Shown: piece by piece, positions 35,036 to 44,700 of the stretch
Layout of the letters: each line of letters starts with the position of its first letter
How positions within the stretch are numbered: position 1 is the stretch's first letter
Notes under the pieces: generated by a model
Seen by the model: the letters and a program-made list of their open reading frames with translations, nothing else
What the model was told of the DNA's origin: nothing
Databases searched by the model: none
Program-made: the position numbers and the translations under genes
Assembly: GCA_963783045.1 (NCBI GenBank)
Contig: CAWAMD010000002.1
Coordinates: 124,001 to 188,000, forward strand
DNA from: CAWAMD01 sp963783045
Lineage (GTDB): Bacteria > Actinomycetota > Nitriliruptoria > Nitriliruptorales > Nitriliruptoraceae
Length of the DNA: 64,000 bases
Direction: 5' to 3'

Positions 35036-36385
35036 TCAGGGGGCCGTGCGGTACCGGGCGGCGACCTGCGACCGGACGGTCGACGGGTCCTCCTCGCCGC
35101 CCAGCGGCCACAGCGCGGCGACGAGCTGCTGGACGAGCGCACCGAGGAGCAGCACCCATCCCGTCCGTGCCAGCACGGCTGCGACGTCGAGACCGACGAG
35201 CCGGTTGGTCGCCGCCGCCGCGACCAGCAGGACCCCGACGTGGAAGACGGCCGTGCGCGCCGGCGCGCCCCGCTCGAGCCGGGCGAGCAGCAGGTCGCGG
35301 GACGCGAAGCTCCGGCCCCGCAGCATCGGCGTCAGGAACACGAGCGTCGCGGCCACCGCCTGCACGAGCACCCCGAGGAGCATCGCCAGACCGAGCGCGT
35401 TCAGCAGGGCCCACCTCCCCGTGAGCACCACGGCCACGTCCGCCCACGCGAGCAGCGGGAACCACACGGCGACCGCCGCGACCGGCCACCGGGTCGCCGA
35501 CCCGCCGGCCCCCACGGCGCCGCGGGCGACGGGGAGGCAGACGACCGACGCCGCCCACGCGTAGGCGGCCAGTCCGGCGGACGCCCCCACGCGGAACACG
35601 GTGGCGACGCCACCGCCCACGCCTGTCACGAGCAGCGCCAGCACCCCGACGCCCAGCCCGGTGGCGCCGACACCGAGCGCCCGTGCCGCTCGGTCGTCGG
35701 CTCCCCGCGCGATGCGAGTGCGCGTCATCGACGGCCCGAAGAACACGAGGGTCGCCAGCAGTGTGAGCCCGCCCCATCCGAGCACGTTCACGTGCAGGTG
35801 CGCCAGCCGTGCCGGGCCGTACCAGCGCCCCGGCAACAACCCCACCCCCATGAGGAGCCCGAGCATCGCGCCATGGACGAAGGCACCGTGGGCGCGCTCG
35901 TAGATGCGCACGACCCACGCGAAGCGGGCAGCCTCGTCGGCGGCGCGTCGCAGCCGGCGCAGACGCCGGTAGGAGACGAACACCACGGCCGTGGCCACGG
36001 TGGCGCCGGCACCGACGGCCCAGACGGCGCCGGTCGGGATGCCGACCAGCACGGCGATCAGCCCCGCGTTCAGGACCAGCGGCTGCGCGCGCCACCGGGG
36101 AGCGTCGGCACGGGTCATCCTGCGGGCGAAGTGCTCGGAGAAGACCGGGACGAGGTTCGTCAGCACGCCCAGCGTCAGCAGGTGGACAGCGAACCAGCGA
36201 CCGCCGGGGAGCCACCGTCCCGCCACGACCCACACGACCGCCGCGACGGCGGCGACCAGCGCGGCGCTGATCGACGGCGCCGCCGCCCAGAACGGCGAAC
36301 GCCCGAGGCGGGTCCGCCGATGGCCGGACAGGACGCGACCGTCGGGCGTGCGGCTGGCTGCGGGCACGGTGCCGTCGGCGGACAT
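35036..36385 (-). CDS. Multi-helix membrane protein with conserved histidines (NnrS/heme-copper-like)
   Basis: A 449-residue membrane protein with about 12 helices. Histidines lie in conserved positions: AVHLLTLGVLTN, SEHFARRM, HGAFVHGAMLG and HLHVNVLGWGGL. From memory, this layout resembles NnrS and the membrane region attached to some actinobacterial nitrite reductases, which suggests heme or copper binding and a role in nitric-oxide stress. That is inference. The ATG at 36383-36385 has GAGGAG upstream. It shares an AT-rich divergent promoter with a hemerythrin gene. Confidence 0.68.
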   Translation of the reverse strand: MSADGTVPAASRTPDGRVLSGHRRTRLGRSPFWAAAPSISAALVAAVAAVVWVVAGRWLPGGRWFAVHLLTLGVLTNLVPVFSEHFARRMTRADAPRWRAQPLVLNAGLIAVLVGIPTGAVWAVGAGATVATAVVFVSYRRLRRLRRAADEAARFAWVVRIYERAHGAFVHGAMLGLLMGVGLLPGRWYGPARLAHLHVNVLGWGGLTLLATLVFFGPSMTRTRIARGADDRAARALGVGATGLGVGVLALLVTGVGGGVATVFRVGASAGLAAYAWAASVVCLPVARGAVGAGGSATRWPVAAVAVWFPLLAWADVAVVLTGRWALLNALGLAMLLGVLVQAVAATLVFLTPMLRGRSFASRDLLLARLERGAPARTAVFHVGVLLVAAAATNRLVGLDVAAVLARTGWVLLLGALVQQLVAALWPLGGEEDPSTVRSQVAARYRTAP

Positions 36386-36425
36386 GGGTCTCCTCGGGTG
36401 CACACGGCGTGGCAGGACGAACCGC

Positions 36426-36476
36426 GGCATAATATAAACGTTGACAAGCATAGAAACAACGGATGTACTCTTATCC
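36426..36476. promoter_or_regulatory. AT-rich divergent promoter
   Basis: This stretch is markedly AT-rich in an otherwise GC-rich window. On the minus strand TTGTTT-17 bp-TATATT (about 36433-36461) resembles a strong promoter for the His-rich membrane protein. On the plus strand TTGACA (36441-36446) with TACTCT at 36466-36471 is a weaker match. CGTTG/CAACG inverted arms (36439-36443 and 36457-36461) may bind a regulator. Confidence 0.6.
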
Positions 36477-36501
36477 GCCCGTCCCGTTCCGAGGAGCACC
36501 C

Positions 36502-36904
36502 ATGCCCGTCCCACCCCCCGCCCGCGACGCCGTCGTCCTGCTCCACGAGATGTGGGCACAGCGAGCGGCACGCTGGCAGGAGCTGGCACGCCGCATCGGC
36601 GCGATCGACGAGGCCGACGCCCGCCGCGAGCTGGCGCGACTGCTCGAGACGATCGATGCCCACCTGCTGCCCTACCTCGACTTCGAGGAAGAGGTCCTCA
36701 CCCGTCACCACGGCGAGATCGCGTCCGTCGTCGCGCTCGAGCACGGAGCGATCCGTCGGCTCGTGGCCGGCATGGCACAGCTGGCCCGGTCGCCGGGGCC
36801 CCTCGAACGTCGCCGCCGTGCAGGGGATGCTGGCATCGCTCCACAGCGTCCTCGGCGACCACCTCCGCACCGAGACCAACGTCTACCTCCCGGTGGTGGC
36901 CTGA
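36502..36904 (+). pseudogene. Hemerythrin-like gene with a frameshift
   Basis: It starts at ATG 36502 with GAGGAG upstream. The N-terminal part contains LLHEMW, AHLLPYLDFEEEVL and ALEHGAIRRLVAGMAQLA, which are hemerythrin-like helices with metal-binding His and Glu. At GGGGCCCC (36795-36802) the frame must shift by one base, after which NVAAVQGMLASLHSVLGDHL and TETNVYLPVVA give the fourth helix, ending at 36904. The restored protein is about 133 residues, normal for the family. Such proteins bind diiron and oxygen or nitric oxide. Sequencing error at the GC homopolymer is as likely as loss of function. Confidence 0.72.
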
Positions 36905-36983
36905 GGGCGCCCGCCGGTAGCGTCCCCGCGACCGGAGGACGTACCGCTCGCCGGAGGACACACCGCTCGAAGGGTCGCGTGCC

Positions 36984-37886
36984 ATGCCCGCCCCGCCCCG
37001 CCCCGACTGGTTCGACGCCACCCTGTTCCCGTTCCGGTCGCAGGCCGTCGAGGTGGACGGCGCACGCATCCACTACGTCGACGAGGGCGAGGGCCCGACG
37101 CTCCTGCTGCTGCACGGCAACCCGACCTGGTCCTTCCTCTACCGCGACGTGATCGCCGGGCTGACGGACCGCTTCCGCTGCATCGCGCCCGACCACCCCG
37201 GGTTCGGGCTGTCCACGGCCCCCTCCGGGTACGGCTACACGATCGCCGAGCACACCGACGTGCTCGAGGGGTTCGTCGACGCCCTGGACCTGCATGACGT
37301 CACCCTGATGGGCCAGGACTGGGGCGGCCCGATCGGGCTGGGCGTGGCCACCCGTCAGCCGGACCGGTTCCGCGCGTTCGTGCTCGGCAACACCTGGGCG
37401 TGGCCGCTGACCCGCCCCGACCTGCGGCTGCTGTCACGCCTGGCGGACGGCCCGGTCGGCGCCGCGCTCCTGCGACGGGCGAACGGCTTCGTCGAGGCGA
37501 TCCTGCCGCTGCTGCACCGCCGCCGTCGCCTGACCGACGGCGAGATGGCGATGTACCGCGGGCCGTTTCCGACGCCGGCGTCGCGCCGGCCGGTCCAGGT
37601 CATGCCCGAGCAGCTGACCGGCGCCGCACCGCTGCTGCACGACCTCGAGCAGCGGCTCGCGGTGGTCGCCGACCGGCCGGCGCTGATCCTGTGGGGCACC
37701 CGCGACCCGGCGTTCACCGCGGCGGACCGCCGGCGCTTCCAGGCCACCTTCGCCGACCACACGACCGTGCTGCTCGAGGGCGCCGGCCACTACCTCCAGG
37801 ACGACGCGCCCGCCGAGGTCGTCGCCGCGATCCGGGGTTGGTGGTCACGACACGCCGCACTCGGGGGTGGCGCGGCCGTGCCGTGA
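36984..37886 (+). CDS. Haloalkane-dehalogenase-like alpha/beta hydrolase
   Basis: A 300-residue alpha/beta hydrolase. The oxyanion motif HGNPTWSFLYRD is followed by the nucleophile Asp112 in MGQDWGGP; an aspartate nucleophile, rather than serine, points to a haloalkane dehalogenase. The catalytic acid is probably in WGTRDPAF and the base in EGAGHYLQDD. Other aspartate-nucleophile hydrolases are possible. It follows the hemerythrin gene by 79 bases on the same strand. Substrate is unknown. Confidence 0.82.
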   Translation: MPAPPRPDWFDATLFPFRSQAVEVDGARIHYVDEGEGPTLLLLHGNPTWSFLYRDVIAGLTDRFRCIAPDHPGFGLSTAPSGYGYTIAEHTDVLEGFVDALDLHDVTLMGQDWGGPIGLGVATRQPDRFRAFVLGNTWAWPLTRPDLRLLSRLADGPVGAALLRRANGFVEAILPLLHRRRRLTDGEMAMYRGPFPTPASRRPVQVMPEQLTGAAPLLHDLEQRLAVVADRPALILWGTRDPAFTAADRRRFQATFADHTTVLLEGAGHYLQDDAPAEVVAAIRGWWSRHAALGGGAAVP

Positions 37887-37895
37887 CCACCGCCG

Positions 37896-38051
37896 TCACC
37901 CTGCCGCGTCGTCGAGGACGCGGGTGGGCAGACGTGCGAGCAAGCTCGCCGTCCGCCCGCGGGCCACGGCACGGATGTGACCGGCGGTCGTGTGCGTCGG
38001 AGGCGCTGGCGCGGACGTGAGCGCGCCGACAGCCGTGAATCGACCGCGCAT
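37896..38051 (-). CDS. Possible 51-residue small protein
   Basis: A short frame starting ATG 38049-38051 with a strong GGGGAGGGG upstream. It has a plausible basic C-terminal helix (HIRAVARGRTASLLARL). It occupies the 264-base gap between the hydrolase and sensor-kinase genes, on the kinase strand. No family is recognised and the coding status is doubtful. Confidence 0.22.
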   Translation of the reverse strand: MRGRFTAVGALTSAPAPPTHTTAGHIRAVARGRTASLLARLPTRVLDDAAG

Positions 38052-38150
38052 GTCGTCCCCTCCCCGTTCGGAACCGCCCCCATGGCGCCCGATGGCCGAC
38101 ATCGTCCCACGCCGGCGAGCCCGCCGCCACGAAAACCGGCAACTATCACG

Positions 38151-39569
38151 CTACGTGTCCCCACCACCGCCGTGCGTACGGCTCAGGGCGGCGTCCGGCG
38201 GTGCGTCCGCCCTCGGCGCGTCGGTGGCGACCTCCGGCAGGGACAGCCGGAAGACGGTCCCGCCGCCGGCCGCCGGCTCGGCCGTGACCGTGCCGCCGTG
38301 CGACTCGGCCACCTGCCGCACGATCGCGAGCCCCAGCCCGGACCCCGGCGCGCTGCGCGCCTCCGGCGCGCGGTAGAAGCGGTCGAAGACGTGAGGAAGG
38401 TCTGCCGGCGCGATCCCCGGACCGTGGTCGTGCACCTCGACCTTCCCGTCGAACACGCGCACCTCGATCGGGGCGCCTCCCCCGTACTTCACGGCGTTGT
38501 CGACGAGGTTGGACACCGCACGCTCGAGACGGTCGGACTCGCCGAGCACCGTCGTCGGCTCAGCGTCGAGGCGCAGCTGCTGCCCGTTCGGCGCGAAGGT
38601 CCGCACGCGTGCGAGCACACCGGCGACGAGGTCGTCGAGCCGCACGGGCGCGACCGCCTTCGCCGGCTGTGCCCCGCGCGTGAGCTCCGCCAGCGCCCCG
38701 ACGAGCCGGCTGAACTCGTCGAGCTGGACGACCACGTCGCTGATCAGGGCCCGCCGCTCGGACTCGTCGAGGCGGTCGACGTCGGTGAGCACCTCGATGT
38801 TCGTCCGCAGGCTCGTCAGCGGGGTCCGCAGCTCGTGGGACGCGTCGGCGACGAGCTGCTGCTGGGCCTGGCGCGACTGCTCGAGGTTCTCGAGCATCGT
38901 GTTGAAGGCCGTCGCGAGGCGTGCGATCTCGTCGTCGCCCTCGACGGCCACCGAGTGGCGGAGGTCCTGGGTGGCCGCCACGTGCTCCGCGCTGGCCGTC
39001 AGCCGTCGGACGGGTGCGGCCGTGCGGCCGGCGACGACCGTCCCGAGACCCGCGGCGAGGCCGATGCCGCCGAGGCTGACCAGCGCGAGCCAGATCCGCA
39101 GGCTGGCCAGCGCGGACACCACCTCGTCGAGCGGGCGGGCGATCTGGACGGCGAGCCGTGGCCCCGCCGGGACGGTCAGCACGCGCAGCGGCACGTCCGA
39201 CACCGCGACCGTCTCGTAGAAGGCGGGGGCGCCATTCGCGACCGCGGTCGTCCGCTGCCCCACCGGGAGCCGCAGCGCGCTGTCGCCGGCACCGCCGAGG
39301 ATGTTCCCGCGGTCGTCGACGATCTGCACGAAGCCGCCGGCACCGCCGAGCCGACCGGGGCGCACGCCGGGCCCCATCATGCCGTGGTCGCCCGGCCGGA
39401 GCCGCTGTCCCAGCGTGGCCCGCGCCTCCTGGGCGAGGTCGCGCAGGGAGCGGTCGACCGAGCCGCGCAGCGTCCGCGCCGTGCCGAGGTACAGCGCCAG
39501 GGACGCGGCGACGACCGCCACGGCCACCGCCGCCGCGGTCAGCAGACCGATCCGTGTGCGCAGGCTCAT
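38151..39569 (-). CDS. Sensor histidine kinase (MprB-like)
   Basis: A 472-residue two-pass membrane kinase. Helices lie near residues 8-27 and 162-180, with an extracytoplasmic region between. A HAMP domain follows, then the phospho-accepting His245 in DASHELRTPLTSL, the N box (SNLVDNAVKYGG) and the G box (GSGLGLAIV). The ATG at 39567-39569 overlaps the stop of the upstream regulator (ATGA). It autophosphorylates and passes the phosphate to that regulator. The extracytoplasmic Gly/Met-rich segment may sense envelope stress or the secreted paralogues upstream. Confidence 0.93.
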   Translation of the reverse strand: MSLRTRIGLLTAAAVAVAVVAASLALYLGTARTLRGSVDRSLRDLAQEARATLGQRLRPGDHGMMGPGVRPGRLGGAGGFVQIVDDRGNILGGAGDSALRLPVGQRTTAVANGAPAFYETVAVSDVPLRVLTVPAGPRLAVQIARPLDEVVSALASLRIWLALVSLGGIGLAAGLGTVVAGRTAAPVRRLTASAEHVAATQDLRHSVAVEGDDEIARLATAFNTMLENLEQSRQAQQQLVADASHELRTPLTSLRTNIEVLTDVDRLDESERRALISDVVVQLDEFSRLVGALAELTRGAQPAKAVAPVRLDDLVAGVLARVRTFAPNGQQLRLDAEPTTVLGESDRLERAVSNLVDNAVKYGGGAPIEVRVFDGKVEVHDHGPGIAPADLPHVFDRFYRAPEARSAPGSGLGLAIVRQVAESHGGTVTAEPAAGGGTVFRLSLPEVATDAPRADAPPDAALSRTHGGGGDT

Positions 39570-40252
39570 GACCCGGGCTCCCGCAGGGCGTAGCCGAACC
39601 CACGGACGGTCTGGATGAGCCGTGGCTCGCCGTCCGCTTCGAGCTTGCGCCTCAGGTAGCCGATGTAGACCTCGAGCGTGTTCGACGAGGTGCTCGCGTC
39701 GTAGCCCCACACCTGCTCGTGGATGATGTCGCGGGTGAGCACCCGGTTCGGGTTCTCCATGAACAGCCGCAGCAGCTCGAGCTCGGTGCGGGTGAGCTCG
39801 AGCTCGCGGTCGCCGCGGTGCACCGTGAGCGTCGCCAGGTCGAGGGTGAGGTCGGCGGCCCGCAGCTGCGCCGGCGCGGCCGACGGCTCGGGGGCGGCCC
39901 GCCGCAGCAGGGCCCGCAGGCGTGCGAGCAGCTCCTCGAGCGCGAAGGGCTTGACGAGGTAGTCGTCGGCGCCCACGTCGAGGCCCTGCACCCGGTCCGC
40001 CACGTCGTCGCGCGCGGTGAGCATCAGGATCGGCACGTCGTCGCCGTCGGCGCGCAGCCGCCGGGCCACGGCGAACCCGTCGGCGCCCGGCATGTTGACG
40101 TCGAGCACGACCGCGTCGGGGCGGTCCTCGTGCATGGCCTGCAGCGCCTGCATGCCGTGCTCGGCGAGCGCGACCTCGTAGCCGTTGAGCCGGAGCGCCC
40201 GGCTCAACGAGTCACGGACCGCCCGCTCGTCGTCGACGATGAGGATCTTCAT
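39566..40252 (-). CDS. OmpR-family response regulator (MprA-like)
   Basis: A 228-residue response regulator with phospho-accepting Asp51 in LDVNMPG and a switch Lys in DDYLVKPF. The C-terminal winged helix (RTELELLRLFMENPNRVLTR) binds DNA. It precedes and overlaps the sensor gene. OmpR-type proteins bind direct repeats about 10-11 bp apart, and such repeats lie before both secreted-protein genes immediately upstream. Confidence 0.94.
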   Translation of the reverse strand: MKILIVDDERAVRDSLSRALRLNGYEVALAEHGMQALQAMHEDRPDAVVLDVNMPGADGFAVARRLRADGDDVPILMLTARDDVADRVQGLDVGADDYLVKPFALEELLARLRALLRRAAPEPSAAPAQLRAADLTLDLATLTVHRGDRELELTRTELELLRLFMENPNRVLTRDIIHEQVWGYDASTSSNTLEVYIGYLRRKLEADGEPRLIQTVRGFGYALREPGS

Positions 40253-40348
40253 GACGCCAGTATCCCTGTCGGATCACGCCGGGCGCGAGCAGGATGTCCC
40301 GCGCGAAGAACGCCAGGGGCCGCGTCGGCGAGCAGGCTGGCGTCAAGG

Positions 40349-40858
40349 TCAGGCGCTGGACCCCTGGGCGGCCGGTGGCGCGTCGGACGCAGGCGGGCCA
40401 CCGAAGAACCCGCCACCGCCGCCCGGGCCGCCGCGACCGCCGTGCCCGCGGTGGTGCATCCCGCCCGGGCCGCCGCGACCGTCGGCGCCGAGGCCACGCA
40501 GCGCCTCCCCGACGTGTGCGTCGAAGCCCTGCAGGATCGCGTCCTCCTGCTCCTGGGTGATCTTGCCGTCCTGCACCGCCTGATCGAGGCGGGACTTCAG
40601 CTCCGCACGCCGCTCGGCCCGATGGTCGGCCCTGATCTCGTCCAGTGCCGACTGGACCTTGTCGACCGAGATCCCGAGCTTGTCCGCGAGCTCCTGCGCG
40701 AGCTCCTGCTGGCGCTGCTCGGGGGTCGGCGCCGTCTGGCTCTGGTCGGCGGGCGGGCTGGGCGTCCCGCTGTCCTGCGCGAGCGCAGGGATCGCCGCGC
40801 CGGCACCGATCACGGCGATCGTGCCGGCGGTGGCGAGCATGGTCTTCGTCAGCTTCAC
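40349..40858 (-). CDS. Secreted DUF2680-like protein, copy 2
   Basis: A 169-residue exported protein. The signal peptide (residues 1-27) ends AIPALA. The helical core (ELADKLGISVDKVQSALDEI then LDQAVQDGKITQEQEDAI) matches the DUF2680-type pattern. The tail is rich in Gly, His and Pro. It lies 96 bases before the response regulator on the same strand and is a paralogue of the protein at 41042. It may be an effector or sensor of envelope stress. Confidence 0.78.
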   Translation of the reverse strand: MKLTKTMLATAGTIAVIGAGAAIPALAQDSGTPSPPADQSQTAPTPEQRQQELAQELADKLGISVDKVQSALDEIRADHRAERRAELKSRLDQAVQDGKITQEQEDAILQGFDAHVGEALRGLGADGRGGPGGMHHRGHGGRGGPGGGGGFFGGPPASDAPPAAQGSSA

Positions 40859-40920
40859 GGGTGGCTCCTCCTGGTCGCGGGCAGGCGTGTGGACCGTCAG
40901 CAGACAGCGAAGCGCACCAA

Positions 40921-40938
40921 CCTGAGAGCGACCTGAGA
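40921..40938. promoter_or_regulatory. 11-bp direct repeats upstream of the second paralogue
   Basis: CCTGAGA occurs at 40921-40927 and 40932-40938 (minus strand TCTCAGG), exactly 11 bp apart. The site is 63-80 bases before the gene at 40858. This matches the layout expected for an OmpR-family dimer and a similar array before the first paralogue. Confidence 0.65.
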
Positions 40939-41041
40939 ACCGTTCGGTCTCGGCGCGACGAAGGCCACACCCCGCGCCGCCCGGGAGCGGCAGCGCGGGG
41001 TGTGGTGTCGGGAGCCATCAGGTGCGGGTCGGACGCGTCGG

Positions 41042-41518
41042 TCAGGCGGTCGCGCCCGGCGCGGCCGCCGGCCCCATCCCGAAGCCGGCGCCGCCACCCA
41101 TGCGGCCCATGCCGCGCGGGCCGTGACCGCCACCGAAGCCGCCCGGTCCGCCGGGGCCGCCGAGCACGCCGGCGTCGTGCGCCGCGATCAGCGCGTCAGC
41201 CTGCTCCTGGGTCAGCTGCCCGGCGTCGACCGCCGCCTGCAGCCGGTCCTTGAACGCCTGCTGCATCTCGGCCTGGTGCTCGGCGCGGATCTCGTCGAGA
41301 GCGGTCTGGACCGTGTCGACATCGACACCGAGCTTGTCGGCGAGCTGTTGGGCGAGCTCGGCCTGGTGCTGGTCACGCAGCTCCTGCTGGGTCGTCTGCT
41401 GGTCGGTCTGCGGCGTCGTCGACTCGGTCTGGGCCAGCGCCGGCACCGCCGCGCCGGCCCCGAGCACCCCGACGACTCCGAGTGCTGCGAGCGTCTGCTT
41501 CGAGAACCTCATCGCCAT
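41042..41518 (-). CDS. Secreted DUF2680-like protein, copy 1
   Basis: A 158-residue exported paralogue of the gene at 40349. The signal peptide ends AVPALA. The helical core LADKLGVDVDTVQTALDEI, then LQAAVDAGQLTQEQADALI, is clearly similar to that paralogue. The tail is rich in Gly and Met. The first residues MAM allow a start at 41518 or 41512. Both genes share upstream direct repeats and probably form a regulon with the two-component system downstream. Confidence 0.78.
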   Translation of the reverse strand: MAMRFSKQTLAALGVVGVLGAGAAVPALAQTESTTPQTDQQTTQQELRDQHQAELAQQLADKLGVDVDTVQTALDEIRAEHQAEMQQAFKDRLQAAVDAGQLTQEQADALIAAHDAGVLGGPGGPGGFGGGHGPRGMGRMGGGAGFGMGPAAAPGATA

Positions 41519-41575
41519 CTCCTTTTCGTCTCGTGGCGAACACCCGCATCGTCACGCCGGCCCCTGAACAGGCCG

Positions 41576-41602
41576 TGAGAGGCACATGAGAACGCCCTGA
41601 GA
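41576..41602. promoter_or_regulatory. Triple 11-bp-phased repeat upstream of the first paralogue
   Basis: TGAGA occurs at 41576, 41587 and 41598, each 11 bp apart, 58-84 bases before the ATG at 41518. The phasing fits two or three subunits of an OmpR-family regulator. The position matches the repeat pair before the second paralogue. Confidence 0.7.
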
Positions 41603-41795
41603 ACCGCCGGCGCGCCCGGACGGGAACTCGGGCCGTCGCGCCGCCGATGGTCCCCGCCGCGGCGGGACCTTCGCCTGCGTCCGGCGACCACCCCCGTGCG
41701 TACGGTGCCTGCCGACGCTGTGGGAGCCGGCGACGGTGCCCGCCGCGACGCGTGGCCACCGAACGTCACGCTCGCCTTCAGTGGAGGAGGCCAGC

Positions 41796-44700
41796 ATGTA
41801 CTGGGCATGCATCGACGGGAATGAGGCTGCCGCACGGGTGGCCTACGCCTTGAGCGAGGCGGTCGCGATCTACCCGATCACGCCGGCCTCGCCGATGGGC
41901 GAGTGGGCCGACGCCTGGGCCGCCCAGGACCGACCGAACCTGTGGGGGACCGTGCCCCGGGTCATCGAGATGCAGTCGGAGGCCGGCGCCGCCGGCGCCC
42001 TGCACGGGGCGGTGCAGAAGGGGGCGCTCGGAACGACCTTCACGGCCTCCCAGGGCCTGCTGCTCATGATCCCGAACATGTTCAAGGTCGCCGGTGAGCT
42101 CACCCCGGCAGTCATCCACGTCGCCGCCCGCACCGTGGCCACCCACGCGCTGTCGATCTTCGGCGACCACAGCGACGTGATGGCGACCCGGTCGACGGGC
42201 TGGGCGATGCTGGCCTCCTCCTCGGTGCAGGAGGCCCAGGACCTGGCGGCCATCTCGCACATCGCCACGCTGGCGTCGCGGGTGCCGTTCGTCCACTTCT
42301 TCGATGGCTTCCGGACCTCGCACGAGGTGAACAAGATCGCGCTGCTGGCCGACGAGGACCTGCAGGCGCTCGTGCGCGAGGACGACGTCCTCGCCCACCG
42401 CATGCGGGGCCTGACGCCGGATGCGCCCGTGCTGCGCGGCTCGGCGCAGAACCCGGACGTGTTCTTCCAGGCCCGCGAGGCCGTCAACCCCTACTACGAC
42501 GCCGTGCCCGGCATCGTCGCCGCGACGATGGACCGGTTCGCGCAGCTCACCGGGCGCCGCTACCGCCTCGTCGACTACCACGGCGCGCCGGACGCCGACC
42601 GGGTCGCCGTGCTCATGGGGTCGGGCGCCGGCGCCGTGCTCGAGACCGTCGACGAGATGAACCGTCACGGCGCGAAGGTGGGCGTCCTCACCGTCCGCCT
42701 GTACCGGCCGTTCCCGACCGAGGCGTTCCTGGCGGCCCTGCCGGCCACCGTCGAGCGCATCGCCGTGCTCGACCGGACGAAGGAGCCCGGAGCCCCCGGC
42801 GAGCCCCTCTACCAGGACGTGGTGACGGTCCTGGCCGAGGCGCAGATGGCGGGCCGCACCTCCTTCGCGACGCTGCCGCGGGTCATCGGCGGCCGCTACG
42901 GGCTGAGCTCGAAGGAGTTCACCCCGCAGATGGTCAAGGGCGTCTTCGACGAGCTGCGCCGCGAGCAGCCGAAGAACCACTACACGGTCGGCATCGTCGA
43001 CGACGTGACGCGGACCAGCCTCGACGTGGACACGACGTTCACCATCCCGCCGCTCGACGGCGACGTGAGCGCGGTCTTCTACGGGCTCGGCTCGGACGGG
43101 ACCGTCGGCGCGAACAAGAACTCGGTGAAGATCGTCGGCGAGCACACCGACCTGTACGCGCAGGGCTACTTCGTCTACGACTCGAAGAAGTCCGGCGCGC
43201 AGACCGTCTCGCACCTGCGCTTCTCGCGGGAGCCGATCACCTCCACGTACCTGATCGGTGACGCGGACTTCGTGGCCTGCCACCAGTTCGGCTTCCTCGC
43301 GAAGGTCGACGTGCTGGCCCAGGCCAAGCACGGCGCGACGTTCCTGCTCAACGCTCCCTATCCGGCCGACGAGGTGTGGGACCGGCTCCCCGCCGAGGCG
43401 CAGCAGACGATCGTGGACAAGGAGCTGGACGTTCTGGGTGATCGACGCCTACCAGGTCGCCCGCGACCTCGGTCTCGGCGCCCGGATCAACACCGTGATG
43501 CAGCCCGCGTTCTTCGTGCTCGCCAAGATCCTCCCGCGCGACGAGGCGATCAAGGCCATCAAGGACTCGATCGTGCGGAGCTACGGCAAGCGCGGTCCGG
43601 ACGTGGTCAAGCGCAACATGGAGGCGGTCGACCGCAGCGTGGACGCCCTCGCGCCGCTGCGGGTCCCCGCGACCGTCTCGGCCACCACGCACCGCGACCT
43701 GCCGGTCCCCGCGTCGGCGCCCGACTTCGTGCAGCGGGTCACCGCTCGCATCATGGCCGGCGAGGGCGACCTGCTGCCCGTCTCGGCCCTGCCGGTCGAC
43801 GGGACGTTCCCGACCGGGACGGCCCGCTACGAGAAGCGCAGCATCGCCCTCGAGATCCCCGTGTGGGATCCCGACATCTGCATCGACTGCGGCAAGTGCG
43901 CGATCGTCTGCCCGCACGCGGCCATCCAGATGAAGGTGTTCGAGCCGTCGGCGCTCGCCGGCGCGCCCGAGTCCTTCAAGTCGAAGACGTTCAAGTCCCG
44001 CGACCTGCCCGACCACCTCATCACGATCCAGGTGGCCCCCGACGACTGCACCGGCTGTGGCGTGTGCGTCGAGACGTGCCCGGCCACCTCGAAGGAGGCG
44101 GTCGGCCACAAGTCGATCGACATGGAGGACGCGCTCACCCACCGCGACGCGGAGCGCGAGCGCTACGCCTTCTTCAACGAGATCCCCTACCTCGACCGGA
44201 CGAAGGTCAAGCACGAGACCATCAAGGGCTCGCAGGTCCTCCAACCGCTGTTCGAGTTCTCGGGTGCCTGCGCCGGCTGCGGCGAGACCCCCTACCTGAA
44301 GCTCATGACCCAGCTGTTCGGGGACCGCGCCATCGTCGCGAACGCCACGGGCTGCTCGTCCATCTACGGCGGCAACCTGCCGACCACCCCGTGGGGCACG
44401 AACCCGGAGGGGCGCGGGCCGGCCTGGTCCAACTCGCTGTTCGAGGACAACGCCGAGTTCGGCGTCGGCATCCGCATCGGCCTCGAGCAGCAGATCGCCG
44501 TCGCCGAGCACCTGCTGCGCACCCTGGCCGGCGAGATCGGCGACGGCCTCGTCACCGACCTGCTCACGGCGGACCAGTCCGACGAGGCAGGCGTCGTGGC
44601 TCAGCGAGAGCGCGTGGCGCAGCTGCGCACCCGTCTGCGCGGGCTCACGAACGGCCACGCGCTGCAGGCACGCCACCTCGACAGCGTCGCCGACGCGCTC

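Noticed and set aside
33884..36904. Long plus-strand frame spanning hppA and the membrane-protein gene
   Set aside because: Only its last 35 codons are real, being the shifted 3' end of the hemerythrin gene.
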